A program made the position numbers and the translations under genes. From CAWDMC01 sp963803295 (GTDB taxonomy: Bacteria; Acidobacteriota; Terriglobia; UBA7540), in contig CAWDMC010000023.1 of assembly GCA_963803295.1 (NCBI GenBank), positions 310,001 to 374,000 on the forward strand: a stretch of DNA of 64,000 nucleotides, given 5' to 3'. The notes under the pieces are model-generated. The model worked only from the letters and a program-made list of their open reading frames with translations, did no database searches and had not been told where the DNA came from. The first letter of the stretch is position 1. Each line of letters starts with the position of its first letter. This document shows positions 1-9,653 of this stretch, in pieces.

Positions 1-1
1 G

Positions 2-646
2 CTCCGGGTGGAAATCGAAAGCCGCATGGCCCTGCGGTGTTTCGATTGGGTGGCGGCTCACCAGCCGAATTCCTATTTTGCGAAGGCTTTGATGGCAGAG
101 TCCTATGCCGCAGCCGGGCAGGATAAGGAAGCTCTTGCCGCCTACCACGAAATCCTTAAGCTCGGGCCGAACCGTCTGGGAATCCACCTGGCCATCGGCC
201 GGATCTACGAAAAGCAACTGCAGTGGGCGCCCGCCATCGAGGAATACCGATCGGAGCTGGCACTGGATTCGGCCAACGCCATGGCTCTAGCCCATCTTGG
301 CCACGTCTACACACAAGCCCGGGAGCCAGAACGGGCAATCCAGGTACTGGAGCGCTTGCTAAAGACCAATCCGAGCGATGGCCAGGGCTACGCCGATCTG
401 GGAAAAGCCTGGGCGCTCAAGGGGGACACGGCCAAGGCGATCGCCGCCTATGAGCAGGCTCTCCGTTACACTCCCGACGAGTATGATCTGCACTATCGTC
501 TCTACAGCCTGTACGCAAAAAGCGGAGACAACGCCACAGCCCAGCGGCATCTTGCCGCCTTTAAGGTTGGTGAGAGCCGAAAGAAAACCAGCTACCAGAA
601 ATCAATGGCTGAGCTTGAGCGGGAGGGCAAGCAGGGCACAAATTGA
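2..646 (+). CDS. TPR-repeat protein, 5' end outside the window
   Basis: The frame is open from the first bases, so the gene very probably starts upstream. A GTG at position 8 is in frame but has no ribosome-binding site within the window. The visible part, about 214 residues, is built almost entirely of tetratricopeptide-like helical pairs of about 34 residues with typical small-residue spacing, such as LAHLGHVYTQAREPERAIQ and YADLGKAWALKGDTAKAI. The tail is basic and charged. TPR arrays are protein-protein interaction scaffolds, and acidobacterial genomes hold many of unknown partner. No catalytic motif is visible. A second secreted TPR protein lies at 1856-2992, separated by a dehydrogenase on the other strand. 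The fold is secure; the function is unknown. Confidence 0.75.
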   Translation, partial: LRVEIESRMALRCFDWVAAHQPNSYFAKALMAESYAAAGQDKEALAAYHEILKLGPNRLGIHLAIGRIYEKQLQWAPAIEEYRSELALDSANAMALAHLGHVYTQAREPERAIQVLERLLKTNPSDGQGYADLGKAWALKGDTAKAIAAYEQALRYTPDEYDLHYRLYSLYAKSGDNATAQRHLAAFKVGESRKKTSYQKSMAELEREGKQGTN

Positions 647-661
647 TGCTGTTAATGTCGG

Positions 662-1447
662 TCATCGAGCCGTATAGCCGCCGTCGATGGTCCAGTTGGC
701 TCCAGTGACGCAGGCAGCCGCTTCACTGCAATGATAGGCCACCAGTTCTGCGACTTCCTCGGTGCTGGTCAGACGCTTAACCAGGAAGTTGTCCAGCGTC
801 TGGTGCACGTCAACCGTTCCCTCGGCAAAAACCTTTCTCGCGGCCGGCGGGTCAACCACCCCAGGGCTGATGCAATTGACCCGAACCCCGAATGGCGCCA
901 TCTCCACCGCCATGGCGCGTCCCATGGCCACCAATGCCCCCTTGGTCCCCGCATAGGCCGCCAGATTGGGATTGCCTGCCAGCGCGTTGACGGATGCGAT
1001 GTTCACGATGCAGGGGTCCTTCGGCCTCTCGGAGAGCCGGGTAAGGCATCGGAAAAATTCCTGCGCGAGAAAGAAGGGCGCCCTCTGGTTTATGGCAACG
1101 AGTCGATCGAACTCGGGAACGCTCACGTCGAGGATCGGCTTGTGGAAGCTCCAAGCAGCATTGTTTACGAGCGTATCGACACAGCCGAGAGCCTTTTCGG
1201 CCGCATCCATGACCACCTGGGCGGCATCGGCTTCTGCAAGATCCTTGACCAAGGCGAAGACGGCCCCCTTTGCGAGAACCCCTTCCCCCACCAGGGAAGT
1301 GACACCCGGATCACGGTCTACCAGGAGTACCTTCGCGCCTGTTCCTGCAAACCGTTGGGCAATGGCAAGTCCGAGGCCGCTTCCTGCGCCCGTCACAATC
1401 ACTCTGCGCCTCGCCAGCGATTTTGGAGTCGAGTCTACCACAAGCAT
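662..1447 (-). CDS. Short-chain dehydrogenase/reductase (SDR family)
   Basis: A 261-residue classical SDR, the usual family length. It has the N-terminal glycine-rich nucleotide loop TGAGSGLG at about residues 20-27, an acidic residue after beta-2 (VDRD) that suggests NAD(H) preference, the NNAA structural motif, a catalytic Ser in the NIASVNALAG segment, and YAGTK as the YxxxK active-site pair. The C-terminus ends in GGYTAR, the common GG-Y ending of the family. It should catalyse NAD-dependent oxidation or reduction of a small alcohol, sugar or keto acid; the substrate cannot be read from the sequence. It is convergent with the TPR gene to its left and stands alone on its strand. The start codon is followed by a poorly conserved 10-residue leader, so the true start could be slightly internal. 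Confidence 0.88.
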   Translation of the reverse strand: MLVVDSTPKSLARRRVIVTGAGSGLGLAIAQRFAGTGAKVLLVDRDPGVTSLVGEGVLAKGAVFALVKDLAEADAAQVVMDAAEKALGCVDTLVNNAAWSFHKPILDVSVPEFDRLVAINQRAPFFLAQEFFRCLTRLSERPKDPCIVNIASVNALAGNPNLAAYAGTKGALVAMGRAMAVEMAPFGVRVNCISPGVVDPPAARKVFAEGTVDVHQTLDNFLVKRLTSTEEVAELVAYHCSEAAACVTGANWTIDGGYTAR

Positions 1448-1819
1448 AAGGTAACCCTATAGCGATCAGCAGTCGTACTCAAGGTCTCTGCCAGGCCAAG
1501 TCAAGCCGAACGAAAAGCGCAGATACCATCCTACACGCAAACAAGTTGCTTTAAAGCGGCCCTGAGACGTGGATAGACATGAGCGTGGGCCTGGGGCAGA
1601 GATCTAGAAGGGTTGGCTCCCGCTGTCCGGTCGAAGCGAACCTGCGACGACCGCAGCAACCGTCTCAAGCTTGATTTGAAAACTGGGGTGTGCAAAACTC
1701 CCATTGAATCTCGTACAAGGTCAGGAAATGAGCTTGCAAGATCGGACTCGGTCCAATTTTGCCGTACGCGTAATAACAGGCCGGCGCACTGAGTTACGAA
1801 TTGTGAGTGCCTGGAATAC
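1448..1819. other. Intergenic region, 372 bp
   Basis: Lies between the divergently oriented dehydrogenase and the secreted TPR gene, so it should hold both promoters. No convincing -35/-10 pair, hairpin or small gene could be picked out by eye. The open frames that cross it on the minus strand look like antisense shadows with no recognisable protein features. Confidence 0.5.
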
Positions 1820-1855
1820 ATGATCGGATCTGCGCGACTGCGAAAAGATTCGGCG

Positions 1856-2992
1856 ATGCGATTGGCCGGATGGCGGGTGCTCTCCCTTACGCTCTGGCTC
1901 GGGTGCCAGACTTTCTGCCCTCTTTGGGTCCAGGCCCAACTGAAGAGTAATCCCTTGGTTTGCTCCAAGCCCGACACTTCTCTTCAACTGCAGGATGTTC
2001 ATCGAACTTCGCCTGGGCTGGGCGGCGCCGACGAGCATTATGCTCAAGCCGAGCGTTTTGAATCGGCAGGGGACCAGGTGCGAGCGGAAGCGGAGTTCAA
2101 AGCCGCTGTTGCCAGCATGCCGGCGGGCGATAAATATGTCCGCAGGTTGGCTCTCTTCGAAATTGAGCGAGAGCGTCACGATGACGCCCTCGGAGTGATT
2201 CGGGACTACGTGAAGGCGTGCGGTCCAACGTCACTCGGCTGGTCGCTTGAGGCGGAGTTGCTGTTCAAGAAGAAGCAATACGACGGGGCTTATGAAGCGG
2301 CACAGCATTCTCTCGCCCTGTCCAATGAGGATGCCCGGATGCACGAGATGGTAGGTTTGATCTACGTTGTCAAACGTCAGAATGGGGCGGCTGTGCTCGA
2401 GTTGAAGAAAGCAGCCGAGCTGGATTCGGAGAGCGCCCAAATCAGATATTTCTACGGTAGAACCCTATACACCACCGGCCGCTACCAGGAAGCACGGGAT
2501 GCGTTTCTCGCCTGTCTTAAGCTCCAGCCGGAATATCCACGCGCGCAAGAGAATCTCGGGCTTTGCTACGAGGCGTTGCAGGAGTTTCCCAAGGCCTTCG
2601 ATTGCTATCGTCAGGCAATCGCTGGCGAAGAAACCAAGAAGGGGCAGAAAAATGCCGAGCCTTATGCCTTTTATGGACGTTCGCTTCTCGACCAGCGGCA
2701 GACGAGCGAAGGCCTCGCGGTGCTTCGCCGGGCTGTCGAAGTTAGCTCCCGCTCGTTCATCGCCAATTATGAACTGGGCAGAGGACTCCTATCCTCGGGA
2801 GAACTCAAAGAGGCTGAACACTTCCTACTGGTGGCGAAGGACCTCGATCCCCAGTATCCACAGACGCATTATCTGCTGGGAAAACTCTGTCAACGAGAAC
2901 AGCGCCCGCGAGAAGCGGCACAACACTGGGCAAGGTTCGAGAATCTCAACCGGAATCCTGAAAACAGGGACCTTCCGATCACTGATCGCTAA
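1856..2992 (+). CDS. Secreted TPR-repeat protein
   Basis: The frame is open from an ATG at 1820, but the ATG at 1856 is preferred. It begins directly with a signal peptide (MRLAGWRVLSLTLWLG, then a cleavage-like AQA), whereas the 1820 start would place 12 basic residues before it. The mature protein, about 350 residues, is a run of roughly eight TPR-like units. One contains YGRTLYTTGRYQEARDAF and the next ENLGLCYEALQEFPKAFDCY, the classic TPR pattern. No enzymatic domain is visible. Export plus TPR suggests a periplasmic or outer-membrane-associated scaffold. The gene stands alone, divergent from the dehydrogenase. Its role is unknown, and homology to the TPR protein at the left edge is only at repeat level. 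Confidence 0.8.
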   Translation: MRLAGWRVLSLTLWLGCQTFCPLWVQAQLKSNPLVCSKPDTSLQLQDVHRTSPGLGGADEHYAQAERFESAGDQVRAEAEFKAAVASMPAGDKYVRRLALFEIERERHDDALGVIRDYVKACGPTSLGWSLEAELLFKKKQYDGAYEAAQHSLALSNEDARMHEMVGLIYVVKRQNGAAVLELKKAAELDSESAQIRYFYGRTLYTTGRYQEARDAFLACLKLQPEYPRAQENLGLCYEALQEFPKAFDCYRQAIAGEETKKGQKNAEPYAFYGRSLLDQRQTSEGLAVLRRAVEVSSRSFIANYELGRGLLSSGELKEAEHFLLVAKDLDPQYPQTHYLLGKLCQREQRPREAAQHWARFENLNRNPENRDLPITDR

Positions 2993-3106
2993 AATCGCGT
3001 GCTTTACGGTGCGGCCCTCCCCCAGTGCACCGCTCTTGTTGCTCCCGAAGTTGACAGACGGTCGCCAGCATCTATGATAGTCGGGTTAGCTCAGCAGCCA
3101 GTCAGA

Positions 3107-4000
3107 TTAGGTTTCTAGCGCTCTTCGGCAGTAGGCGTAGCACTTCTTCACTTCCGCCACTGGATCCATACCGGGCTTTCCATACTCATATTCGATATTA
3201 GCCGGAATCTTCCAGCGCTGGTCGCGCAGTAAGCGCAGCACCGCCACGATCGGCGTGTCACCTTCACCGAAGGGTAGATTAGCGCCATGGTTTCTTTTGC
3301 GGTCTTTAATATGAAGAGTAACAATGCGGTCGTGGTGCTGGCGAATGTATTCCACGGCATCACCCCCGGCGGCCGTGAAGTGGCCGATATCAAGGTTGAC
3401 CCCGAGGTAGCGCGAGCCGCCTTTCAGGGCTCGGGCGAAGCTCTCGGGCGTTGAGAATTCATCCGGATCTGCGGTGTTATCGTGGCCGTGGAATCCCACC
3501 ATGATTTTGTATTTCTGTGCCAGAGTGTCCAGCTTCGGCGCCAGGCTAACGTTCGTGGACGCCGTAATGTACTTCATGCCCATCGCCTGGGTCATCTGGA
3601 ATCCGCGCTCCATCTCGGCGTCGGTCATATCTTTGCGGAAATTGTAGGCATAGGCGTATAGCAGGATTCCGGCATCATCAAACTGGCGTCGAATGTCCCG
3701 AATCTGATCGAGGGGAACCGAGAGTCGCCATTTGCGCAGCGCGGCTCCTTTCAGGTCCTGGGGCTCGACATGCAATTGCGACATCTCGCACTCGCCGAGT
3801 CCCACTGCCTGGAACGCCTTAATAGCGGCGGTCCGAGTGAGAGGCAGGTCCCGAAAAGAGTAGCTCTGGGAGCCGATTTGAACACCGCGCACCACCGAGT
3901 TGATCGTTTCTCTGGCACGCAACTGATCGCCTGCAATGCCGAGGCCGGCACAGCCCGCGACTAACAATTTCGCAGCATCACGTCGGGAAACAGGACCCAT
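3107..4000 (-). CDS. Tat-exported sugar phosphate isomerase/epimerase-like TIM barrel
   Basis: 297 residues. The start is fixed by AAGGAGG four bases before the ATG. The N-terminus SRRDAAKLLVAGCAGLG is a twin-arginine signal. The rest matches the xylose-isomerase-like TIM-barrel family (AP endonuclease 2 fold). Likely divalent-metal ligands sit at strand ends: Asp204 and His207 in VNLDIGHF, His230 in TLHIKDR and Glu270 in NIEYEYG, with FHGHDN at about 170-175. Such proteins isomerise or epimerise keto sugars. Exported versions commonly accompany DUF1080 and Gfo/Idh proteins in Acidobacteria and Planctomycetes. It is divergent from the DUF1080 gene 175 bp away. Fold and export are well supported; the substrate is inference, with a 3-keto sugar plausible from context. 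Confidence 0.85.
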   Translation of the reverse strand: MGPVSRRDAAKLLVAGCAGLGIAGDQLRARETINSVVRGVQIGSQSYSFRDLPLTRTAAIKAFQAVGLGECEMSQLHVEPQDLKGAALRKWRLSVPLDQIRDIRRQFDDAGILLYAYAYNFRKDMTDAEMERGFQMTQAMGMKYITASTNVSLAPKLDTLAQKYKIMVGFHGHDNTADPDEFSTPESFARALKGGSRYLGVNLDIGHFTAAGGDAVEYIRQHHDRIVTLHIKDRKRNHGANLPFGEGDTPIVAVLRLLRDQRWKIPANIEYEYGKPGMDPVAEVKKCYAYCRRALET

Positions 4001-4174
4001 GGATCCTCCTTTTGGTGTTACGCAGCGAGGGATGAAGATTCTCCTTCGCCACCAACCTTATCAAGTCTGGTAATCTTTACGACCCGCGGCAAGAAGCTGT
4101 GCAAAGCCTCGTTGTATACTACTAAGGCTCGGCTCAGTCAAGCTTCTTAACAAGAGGACAAGAGGACAATCGCT

Positions 4175-4894
4175 ATGCTCAGAACAATCGCTCGCGCGTT
4201 GATCGTTGCCTTGAGCCTTTTTGCCGTTGCTCAGTCCAGGGCAGGAGCACTCGATAATCAGCTTACGGCCGAAGAGAAGAAAGAAGGCTGGATCCTCCTC
4301 TTCGATGGGAAGTCGTCCAAAGACTGGATGACCAGCGGGTGGGAGGCTTGTCCGGAGGTGCTGGACCAGGGAGCCATTAATCCGAATAAGTGTCCGAAGC
4401 TGGGAGTCGGCGGCTGGGACATGGTCTACGAGAGGCCGTGGACGGATTTCATTCTGGAACTCGATTTCAAGATCACTCCTAAGACAAACAGCGGGGTGAT
4501 GGTGAGAATATCGCCCCTCAAAGCTGTGCCGGGCTTCGATGTTGAGTACAACGGTCTTGAGGTGCAGATTCTGGACAGCAAGACCCACGGCTTTTATGAT
4601 ACTGGGGCGCTCTATGAATTGGTGAAGCCCACAAGTAACGCCATGCGTCCGGCCGGTGAATGGAACCATTTACGGATTAGTTGCGACAAGAGCGTGCTTG
4701 AGGTGTGGGTGAACAATGTTCACGTCAATCACATGGATCTTAATGAGTGGACCACGCCTTACGAGCGTCCTGATGGTAGCGAGCACAAGTTCAACATCGC
4801 CTGGAAGGATCACTCACGAACCGGCTATATCGGTTTGCAGAAGCACGGAGGAGACTGCTGGTTCAAAAACATCAAGTTGAAGCCCCTCGACTGA
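4175..4894 (+). CDS. Secreted DUF1080 (3-keto-disaccharide hydrolase-like) protein
   Basis: 239 residues with a signal peptide (MLRTIARALIVALSLFAVAQ, cleavage near residue 23) followed by one DUF1080 domain. Recognisable elements are EGWILLFDGKS at the start of the domain, a central beta-sandwich with NSGVMVRISP and VEYNGLEVQILD, and the closing strand DCWFKNIKLKPLD. DUF1080 is a concanavalin-like jelly roll now linked to hydrolysis of 3-keto glycosides. The ORF is preceded by tandem ACAAGAGG repeats at 4149-4164 that provide an AGAGGA ribosome-binding site. It heads a same-strand run of sugar-acid genes. The family is secure; exact substrate and activity are inferred from family work. Confidence 0.88.
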   Translation: MLRTIARALIVALSLFAVAQSRAGALDNQLTAEEKKEGWILLFDGKSSKDWMTSGWEACPEVLDQGAINPNKCPKLGVGGWDMVYERPWTDFILELDFKITPKTNSGVMVRISPLKAVPGFDVEYNGLEVQILDSKTHGFYDTGALYELVKPTSNAMRPAGEWNHLRISCDKSVLEVWVNNVHVNHMDLNEWTTPYERPDGSEHKFNIAWKDHSRTGYIGLQKHGGDCWFKNIKLKPLD

Positions 4895-4946
4895 ACAAAC
4901 AGTAGTCGACCGGGTCGCTGAATTGCGAATTTACCTGGAGGTGAGG

Positions 4947-5861
4947 ATGAGTAAGGCGGCTAAACCGGTGGGTATTTATGCTCCCTCTGTGACTGCTTTC
5001 AACGCGGATGAGTCTCTAAACCAAAAGGGCATCCGTGCGTTCGTGCGCTTCTTGTTGGACTCCGGCGTTCACGGACTTGCGCCCCTGGGAAGCGCCGGTG
5101 AGTTTATCGCTCTCACCGAGAACGAGCGCATGCAGGCGATGGAATGGACCCTGAATGAAGTGAATGGAGAGGTGCCGGTTTACGCGGGTACCGGCCATTA
5201 CTCCACTCGAGCGACGATCGAGCTGAGCCAACACGCTTACCGGAACGGGGCCAAGGGGCTTATGATCATGCCCCCTTACCTGCTGCGTCCGCCGAAACAG
5301 GATGTCCTGGATCATTTTCGGCGTATCCGCGAGGCGGTCCCGTTGCCCATTATGGTTTACAATGTCCCGATCCTCGCCGGCATAGAATTAACGCCTGCCG
5401 ATATCAAGCTACTATATGAAGAAGACGTGGTTCACTCCGTCAAGTGGTCGCACGTAGAGGTTTCGCGGATTCATGATACCAGGCTGCTATGCGGGTCTGA
5501 TTTCGCGGTCTTCGTCGGAATCGATCTGATCGGGCTGGAGGGCCTTGCGGCCGGCGCCGACGGTTATATCGGCGGTTTGACAATGATCGTACCTCGTCTT
5601 GCGCGCCAACTGTTCGAAATGGTCTCGCAGTGTGACTTGGCCGGTGCGCGCAAGCTCTGGGAGCGCCTGCTTCCTCTGATTCAATTCGAGTATCGCGCGA
5701 TCTTCTCGGCCTCCGGCGATCCCCACTGGCTGGCTGTTTGCCGGGAAGCGGCATCTCTGCGGGGCATCGCCGTCGGCTTACCCCGTGCGCCGCTTCGGCC
5801 TCTCTCTGCGGAACACCGGCAGGAGCTCCTGACGATACTCGAGAGCCTGGGCGAGCTGTGA
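4947..5861 (+). CDS. Dihydrodipicolinate synthase/N-acetylneuraminate lyase-family aldolase
   Basis: 304 residues from the ATG at 4947, chosen because GGAGGTGAGG lies immediately upstream; an in-frame upstream start at 4923 lacks such a site. The class I aldolase signature is complete: PLGSAGEF at 47-53 for carboxylate binding, Tyr138 in MVYNVP, and Schiff-base Lys166 in SVKWS, close to Tyr133 and Lys161 of E. coli DapA. True DapA is unlikely, because the gene sits among sugar-acid genes and the lysA of this window is 50 kb away. Relatives include 2-keto-3-deoxy sugar acid aldolases and dehydratases. Together with the next gene, a sugar-acid dehydratase, a dehydratase-then-aldolase route to pyruvate is a reasonable inference. 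Confidence 0.88.
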   Translation: MSKAAKPVGIYAPSVTAFNADESLNQKGIRAFVRFLLDSGVHGLAPLGSAGEFIALTENERMQAMEWTLNEVNGEVPVYAGTGHYSTRATIELSQHAYRNGAKGLMIMPPYLLRPPKQDVLDHFRRIREAVPLPIMVYNVPILAGIELTPADIKLLYEEDVVHSVKWSHVEVSRIHDTRLLCGSDFAVFVGIDLIGLEGLAAGADGYIGGLTMIVPRLARQLFEMVSQCDLAGARKLWERLLPLIQFEYRAIFSASGDPHWLAVCREAASLRGIAVGLPRAPLRPLSAEHRQELLTILESLGEL

Positions 5862-6007
5862 ATGAGCGAAGCGTAGTGCTGCCTGCCGTCCGCCAACCAA
5901 TAAATAGCGACTACAGGGCGCGTTCTCATACAGAAACGAGGTATGATACTGACCTCTTCTTGCGGAATTTCTGTTGCCGTTATCCGCAAGTACAAGGAGC
6001 CATGCCG

Positions 6008-7156
6008 ATGAAAATAGTTCAGGTTGAAGTCTTTCTGGTTGGAGCCACGTGGCGCAATTTTGTGATGGTCAAGCTTAGCACTGACTCAGGCTTGGTGGGT
6101 TGGGGAGAAGGAACGCTCGGATGGAAGGAAACCGCAGTCCGGGAAATGATTTTGGATCTCGGCCGGCGTTACGTGGTCGGCCAAAGCCCGTTTGATATTG
6201 AGGATCTGTGGTTTAGGATGTATCAGATCGAGCACAACGTAGGGCCTGTGATGTTTGCGGCCATGGCTGGTATCGAGACAGCTTTGTGGGACCTTGTGGG
6301 CAAGGTGTGCGGTCAGCCGGTCTATAACCTCGTTGGTGGTAAGGTCCGATCGAAAGTCAAGGCTTACGCGAACGGGTGGTACGGCTATGACGGCGATTTG
6401 GAAAAGCTCGCGGACCGAGCCCGGGAAGTGGTGAGCCGCGGTTACCTGGCTCTCAAATTCGATCCCTTTGGTCCCGGCGGAAGAGAGATCTCGCGAGTGG
6501 AGTTGAGAGAAGCCGCAAAGCGAGTGGAGACGGTACGGCGGGCAGTAGGAGACAGCACCGATATTCTTCTGGAGTTCCACGGACGGTTCAGTCCGATCAT
6601 GGCACTAGAAGCGGCCCGTGCCATGGTGCCCTATGCTCCCAGTTGGTGCGAGGAGCCGATTCCGGCGCACAATAGTGAGTCAATGGCCCAGGTGGTTTCC
6701 GCTTCACCCCTTCGTATCGCCACGGGAGAGCATGTGTATAGCCGATTCGGTTTTCTGGACCTGCTCGAACGCAAGGGAGCTCACGTCATTCAGCCGGATT
6801 TGACTTACAGCGGTGGCTTCCTTGAAACCAAGAAGATCGCGGCCCTCGCGGAAACATACTACGTAAGTGTGGCACCGCATAACTGCGATGGTCCACTGAA
6901 AACGATGATCGCGGTTCACCTTTGTGCCAACATCCCCAATTTCCTGATTCTCGAGACCTTCGAGGATTACGATGTGCCTTTCCGTTGTGACATCACTCCT
7001 GGCGCGCCCCGAGTCCGAAATGGCTACTACGACGTCCCCACCGGGCCGGGCTGGGGTGTTGAAGTTGATGAGTCCGTCGTGTTGACCCATCCAGAGGATC
7101 CCAACGCCAAGATGAACATGTTCTCCGCAGGCTGGGAGGCTATGATGTGCAAATAG
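6008..7156 (+). CDS. Enolase-superfamily sugar-acid dehydratase (galactonate-dehydratase-like)
   Basis: 382 residues. Two ATGs are in frame at 6002 and 6008. The AAGGAG at 5994-5999 is spaced eight bases from 6008 but only two from 6002, so 6008 is chosen. The mandelate-racemase/muconate-lactonizing fold is clear: an N-terminal capping domain (1-115), then a barrel. Active-site residues match E. coli GalD at a constant offset of six: Glu189 and His191 in LLEFHGR, Glu215 in WCEEP, Glu241 in ATGEHVY and His291 in VAPHNCDGP. The first metal ligand is Glu rather than the Asp of GalD. The predicted reaction is metal-dependent dehydration of an aldonate to a 2-keto-3-deoxy acid. The neighbouring aldolase-like gene fits the next step. 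Confidence 0.88.
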   Translation: MKIVQVEVFLVGATWRNFVMVKLSTDSGLVGWGEGTLGWKETAVREMILDLGRRYVVGQSPFDIEDLWFRMYQIEHNVGPVMFAAMAGIETALWDLVGKVCGQPVYNLVGGKVRSKVKAYANGWYGYDGDLEKLADRAREVVSRGYLALKFDPFGPGGREISRVELREAAKRVETVRRAVGDSTDILLEFHGRFSPIMALEAARAMVPYAPSWCEEPIPAHNSESMAQVVSASPLRIATGEHVYSRFGFLDLLERKGAHVIQPDLTYSGGFLETKKIAALAETYYVSVAPHNCDGPLKTMIAVHLCANIPNFLILETFEDYDVPFRCDITPGAPRVRNGYYDVPTGPGWGVEVDESVVLTHPEDPNAKMNMFSAGWEAMMCK

Positions 7157-7229
7157 ATACACTAAGGGTCATCCTCACATTCACTTGTCCGCTGATTTCT
7201 TCTGGTTGACCTGGCCGATCATTACCCCA

Positions 7230-9474
7230 ATGTTCCGTCTGATTTGCCTGCTCGTCATGTTTCTGCTTGCCGCGCTCACCCTGAAGGCGGCGGGAAGCAC
7301 GCCGATGCCGACGCTGCGCATCCCCCATGTGACCCGGGCGCCGAAGCTCACCGACTACCTTGATGGCATACCCCGTGAGGCCGAAGAGACCGTCACGGAT
7401 TTCAGGCAGCTCGATCCCGGTGACGGCGTGCCGGCCAGCCAGCCAACCACTGCCTACCTTTCCTACGACGATAAGAATATCTACATGGCTTTTATCTGCA
7501 AAGACGACCCTGAGCTCGTCCGGGCGCACAAAACCAAGCGCGATAATCTGCTTGATGACGACCGCATAACGATTAGCCTCGACACTTTTCATGACCATCG
7601 TCGGGTTTTCTGGTTTGACGCGAACCTGTACGGCATCCAGATGGATGGAATTAACACGGATGGCGTGGATGATCTCAGCTTCGATGCTGTCTGGTACGCT
7701 GAGGGCCGTTTCCTGCCTGACGGCTACATCGTATTTGTAGCCATCCCCTTCCGCAGTCTGCGATTTCCTAATACCAAGGAGCAGACTTGGGGCATCATCA
7801 TTGGACGCTTGATCCAGCGCAACAACGAATTTGACACCTGGCCTTACGTCACCCATCGTCGGGATCCGAGTTGGGCAGGTCAAGGCGGAGATCTAAAGGG
7901 AATCCGGCACGTCTCGCACGGCAGAAACATGCAATTCAACCCCTACGGGCTCTTCTCCACTTCGCGCTTTCTTGACAATCCTCTGACAGGCATGCCCCAA
8001 TTCCGCAAGCAAAACGACGCCCGCGTGGGGCTCGATGCCAAGGCGGTTTTGTTTCGTGCCTTCACCCTGGACGCTGCGGTGAACCCCGATTTCAGCCAGA
8101 TAGAATCCGACGAGCCGCAGGTGACGGCAAACCAACGCTACGAAGTCTATTTTCCTGAGAGACGGCCGCTCTTTACCGAAAACGCCCAGTTTTTCTCTAC
8201 GCCGGAGGATCTATTCTTCTCCCGTCGCATCGTCGATCCGCAATTCGGCGCCCCGCCTGACCGGCAAGGTTGGACGCTGGGCAATCGGCGCCCTAGCTGC
8301 AGACGACCGTGCCCCGGGCGAGATCGTCTCGCCGGCGGACCCCACCTTTGGCCGCCGCGCCAATGCAGAGGTTGTCCGGGTGCAGCGAGAGTTCGGTTCG
8401 GAGTCCTACCTCGGGGTGCTGCTTTCGAGTCTCGACTTCGCGGGTAGTTCAAACCGCGTGTATTCGGTGGATTCGAGGATAAAAATCAAACCGGCCTGGT
8501 TTGTAGAAGGTCAGGCCATCGGCAGCAAAACCCGGCAACTGGACGGCGAACGGCTCTCCGGCCCGGCCTATCTTGCCGGACTCCTTCACGATGGCCGCAA
8601 TTTCACCACCCACACCGTATATACAGACCGTAGCCCCAGTTTCCGCTCCGAACTCGGATTCATCCCGCGCGTCGACATTCGCCAGGTCGAACAGAAGTTA
8701 GGCTATCGTTGGTGGCCAGAGGGAAGAGGCATGGTCAACTTTGGTCCTACCCTCACGGGCCTGGTTAACTGGGACCGACGCGGACGGGTGCAGGACTGGC
8801 AAATCCAGCCCGGGTTCGTCGTCACGCTTCCGCGCCTGACCACTTTTGGTTTCGACCGGCTCGACGCCTTCGAACTGTTTCAGAACCTCGGTTTTCGCGA
8901 GTCTCAAAACCATAGCCACCTCGACACTCAATGGCTCAAATGGCTCGCCTTCTCCTCTGCTTACAGTTGGGGTACCGGCGTTAACTACTATCCGGCAACG
9001 GGCCTTAGGCCATTTCTGGCGGATTCCGAGACCGGTTCCCTTGGATTCACCTTTCGCCCTACGCCGCGTATTCGCTTTGATCAGACCTATCTCTACAGTC
9101 GCTTGGCAGCCCGCGGTGGTAATGTGCCTGAGGAAGTTTCCGGCAAGCCGGTGATCTTTGACAATCATATTTTGCGGTCCAAGGTGAATTACCAGTTCAC
9201 CCGCGAACTTTCCTTGCGTCTGATCCTCGACTATAACGCCCTCCTTCCCAATTCTTCGCTCGTCGCGCTGAACAACACGAAGCGATTTGCGCCGGACATT
9301 TTGCTGACCTACCTGGTCCAACCCGGCACGGCCCTCTATATCGGATACACCGATGCTTATGAGAACTTAAGGTTGAACCCCCTTTTGCCGCCCTATCTCC
9401 AGCCCACTTCCTGGCCGGGAACCTCAGTGGGCAGAGAATTCTTCGTGAAGATCAGCTATCTGTTCAGGATGTAA
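7230..9474 (+). pseudogene. DUF5916 outer-membrane protein with CBM9-like N-terminus, single frameshift
   Basis: The first frame starts at ATG 7230 with a signal peptide (MFRLICLLVMFLLAALTL). It carries a family-9 carbohydrate-binding-like module (about residues 25-230) and the DUF5916 start ending at FFSRRIVDPQFGA. Reading then continues in the next frame with RLTGKVGRWAIGAL and runs to 9474, ending in beta-barrel-like strands and ISYLFRM. The switch point is the CCCC run at 8251-8254. Removing one C restores FGARLTGKVG and gives one 747-residue protein of the usual family length. All other parts look well preserved, so this is either a very recent mutation or a sequencing error. The family is thought to form an outer-membrane barrel with a surface sugar-binding domain. 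Confidence 0.85.
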
Positions 9475-9653
9475 CGGGTGTTCTGAGGTGTTCTGGGAAG
9501 ACACTGGATTAAACCGCATCAGGAGAGGTAATATGTCGGCCTGCTTGCAGGCGAGCACCTGTCTCCCGATTCAGGGCGCGAACGCGGTCGATCCACAGCG
9601 CTACTCACTCGGGTGCAAATGCCTGCTATCGAGCTAGCAACCAGGAGGACAAA

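Noticed and set aside
4149..4164. Tandem ACAAGAGG repeat before the DUF1080 gene as a regulatory array
   Set aside because: Only two 8-bp copies, best explained as part of the ribosome-binding region.
5738..6007. Longer start for the enolase-family gene
   Set aside because: The extension overlaps the upstream aldolase gene and lacks similarity to the family; AAGGAG is correctly spaced only from 6008.
6572..6584. Glu instead of Asp as first metal ligand in the enolase-family dehydratase (LLEFHGR) as a sign of inactivity
   Set aside because: Many members of this dehydratase group carry Glu at this position with the following His retained, so it is not a defect.
8245..8260. Programmed +1 frameshift in the DUF5916 gene
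   Set aside because: No slippery CCC-TGA-type motif or stimulatory hairpin is visible, the family is normally in one frame, and the adjacent gene has a similar lesion, so mutation or error is simpler.
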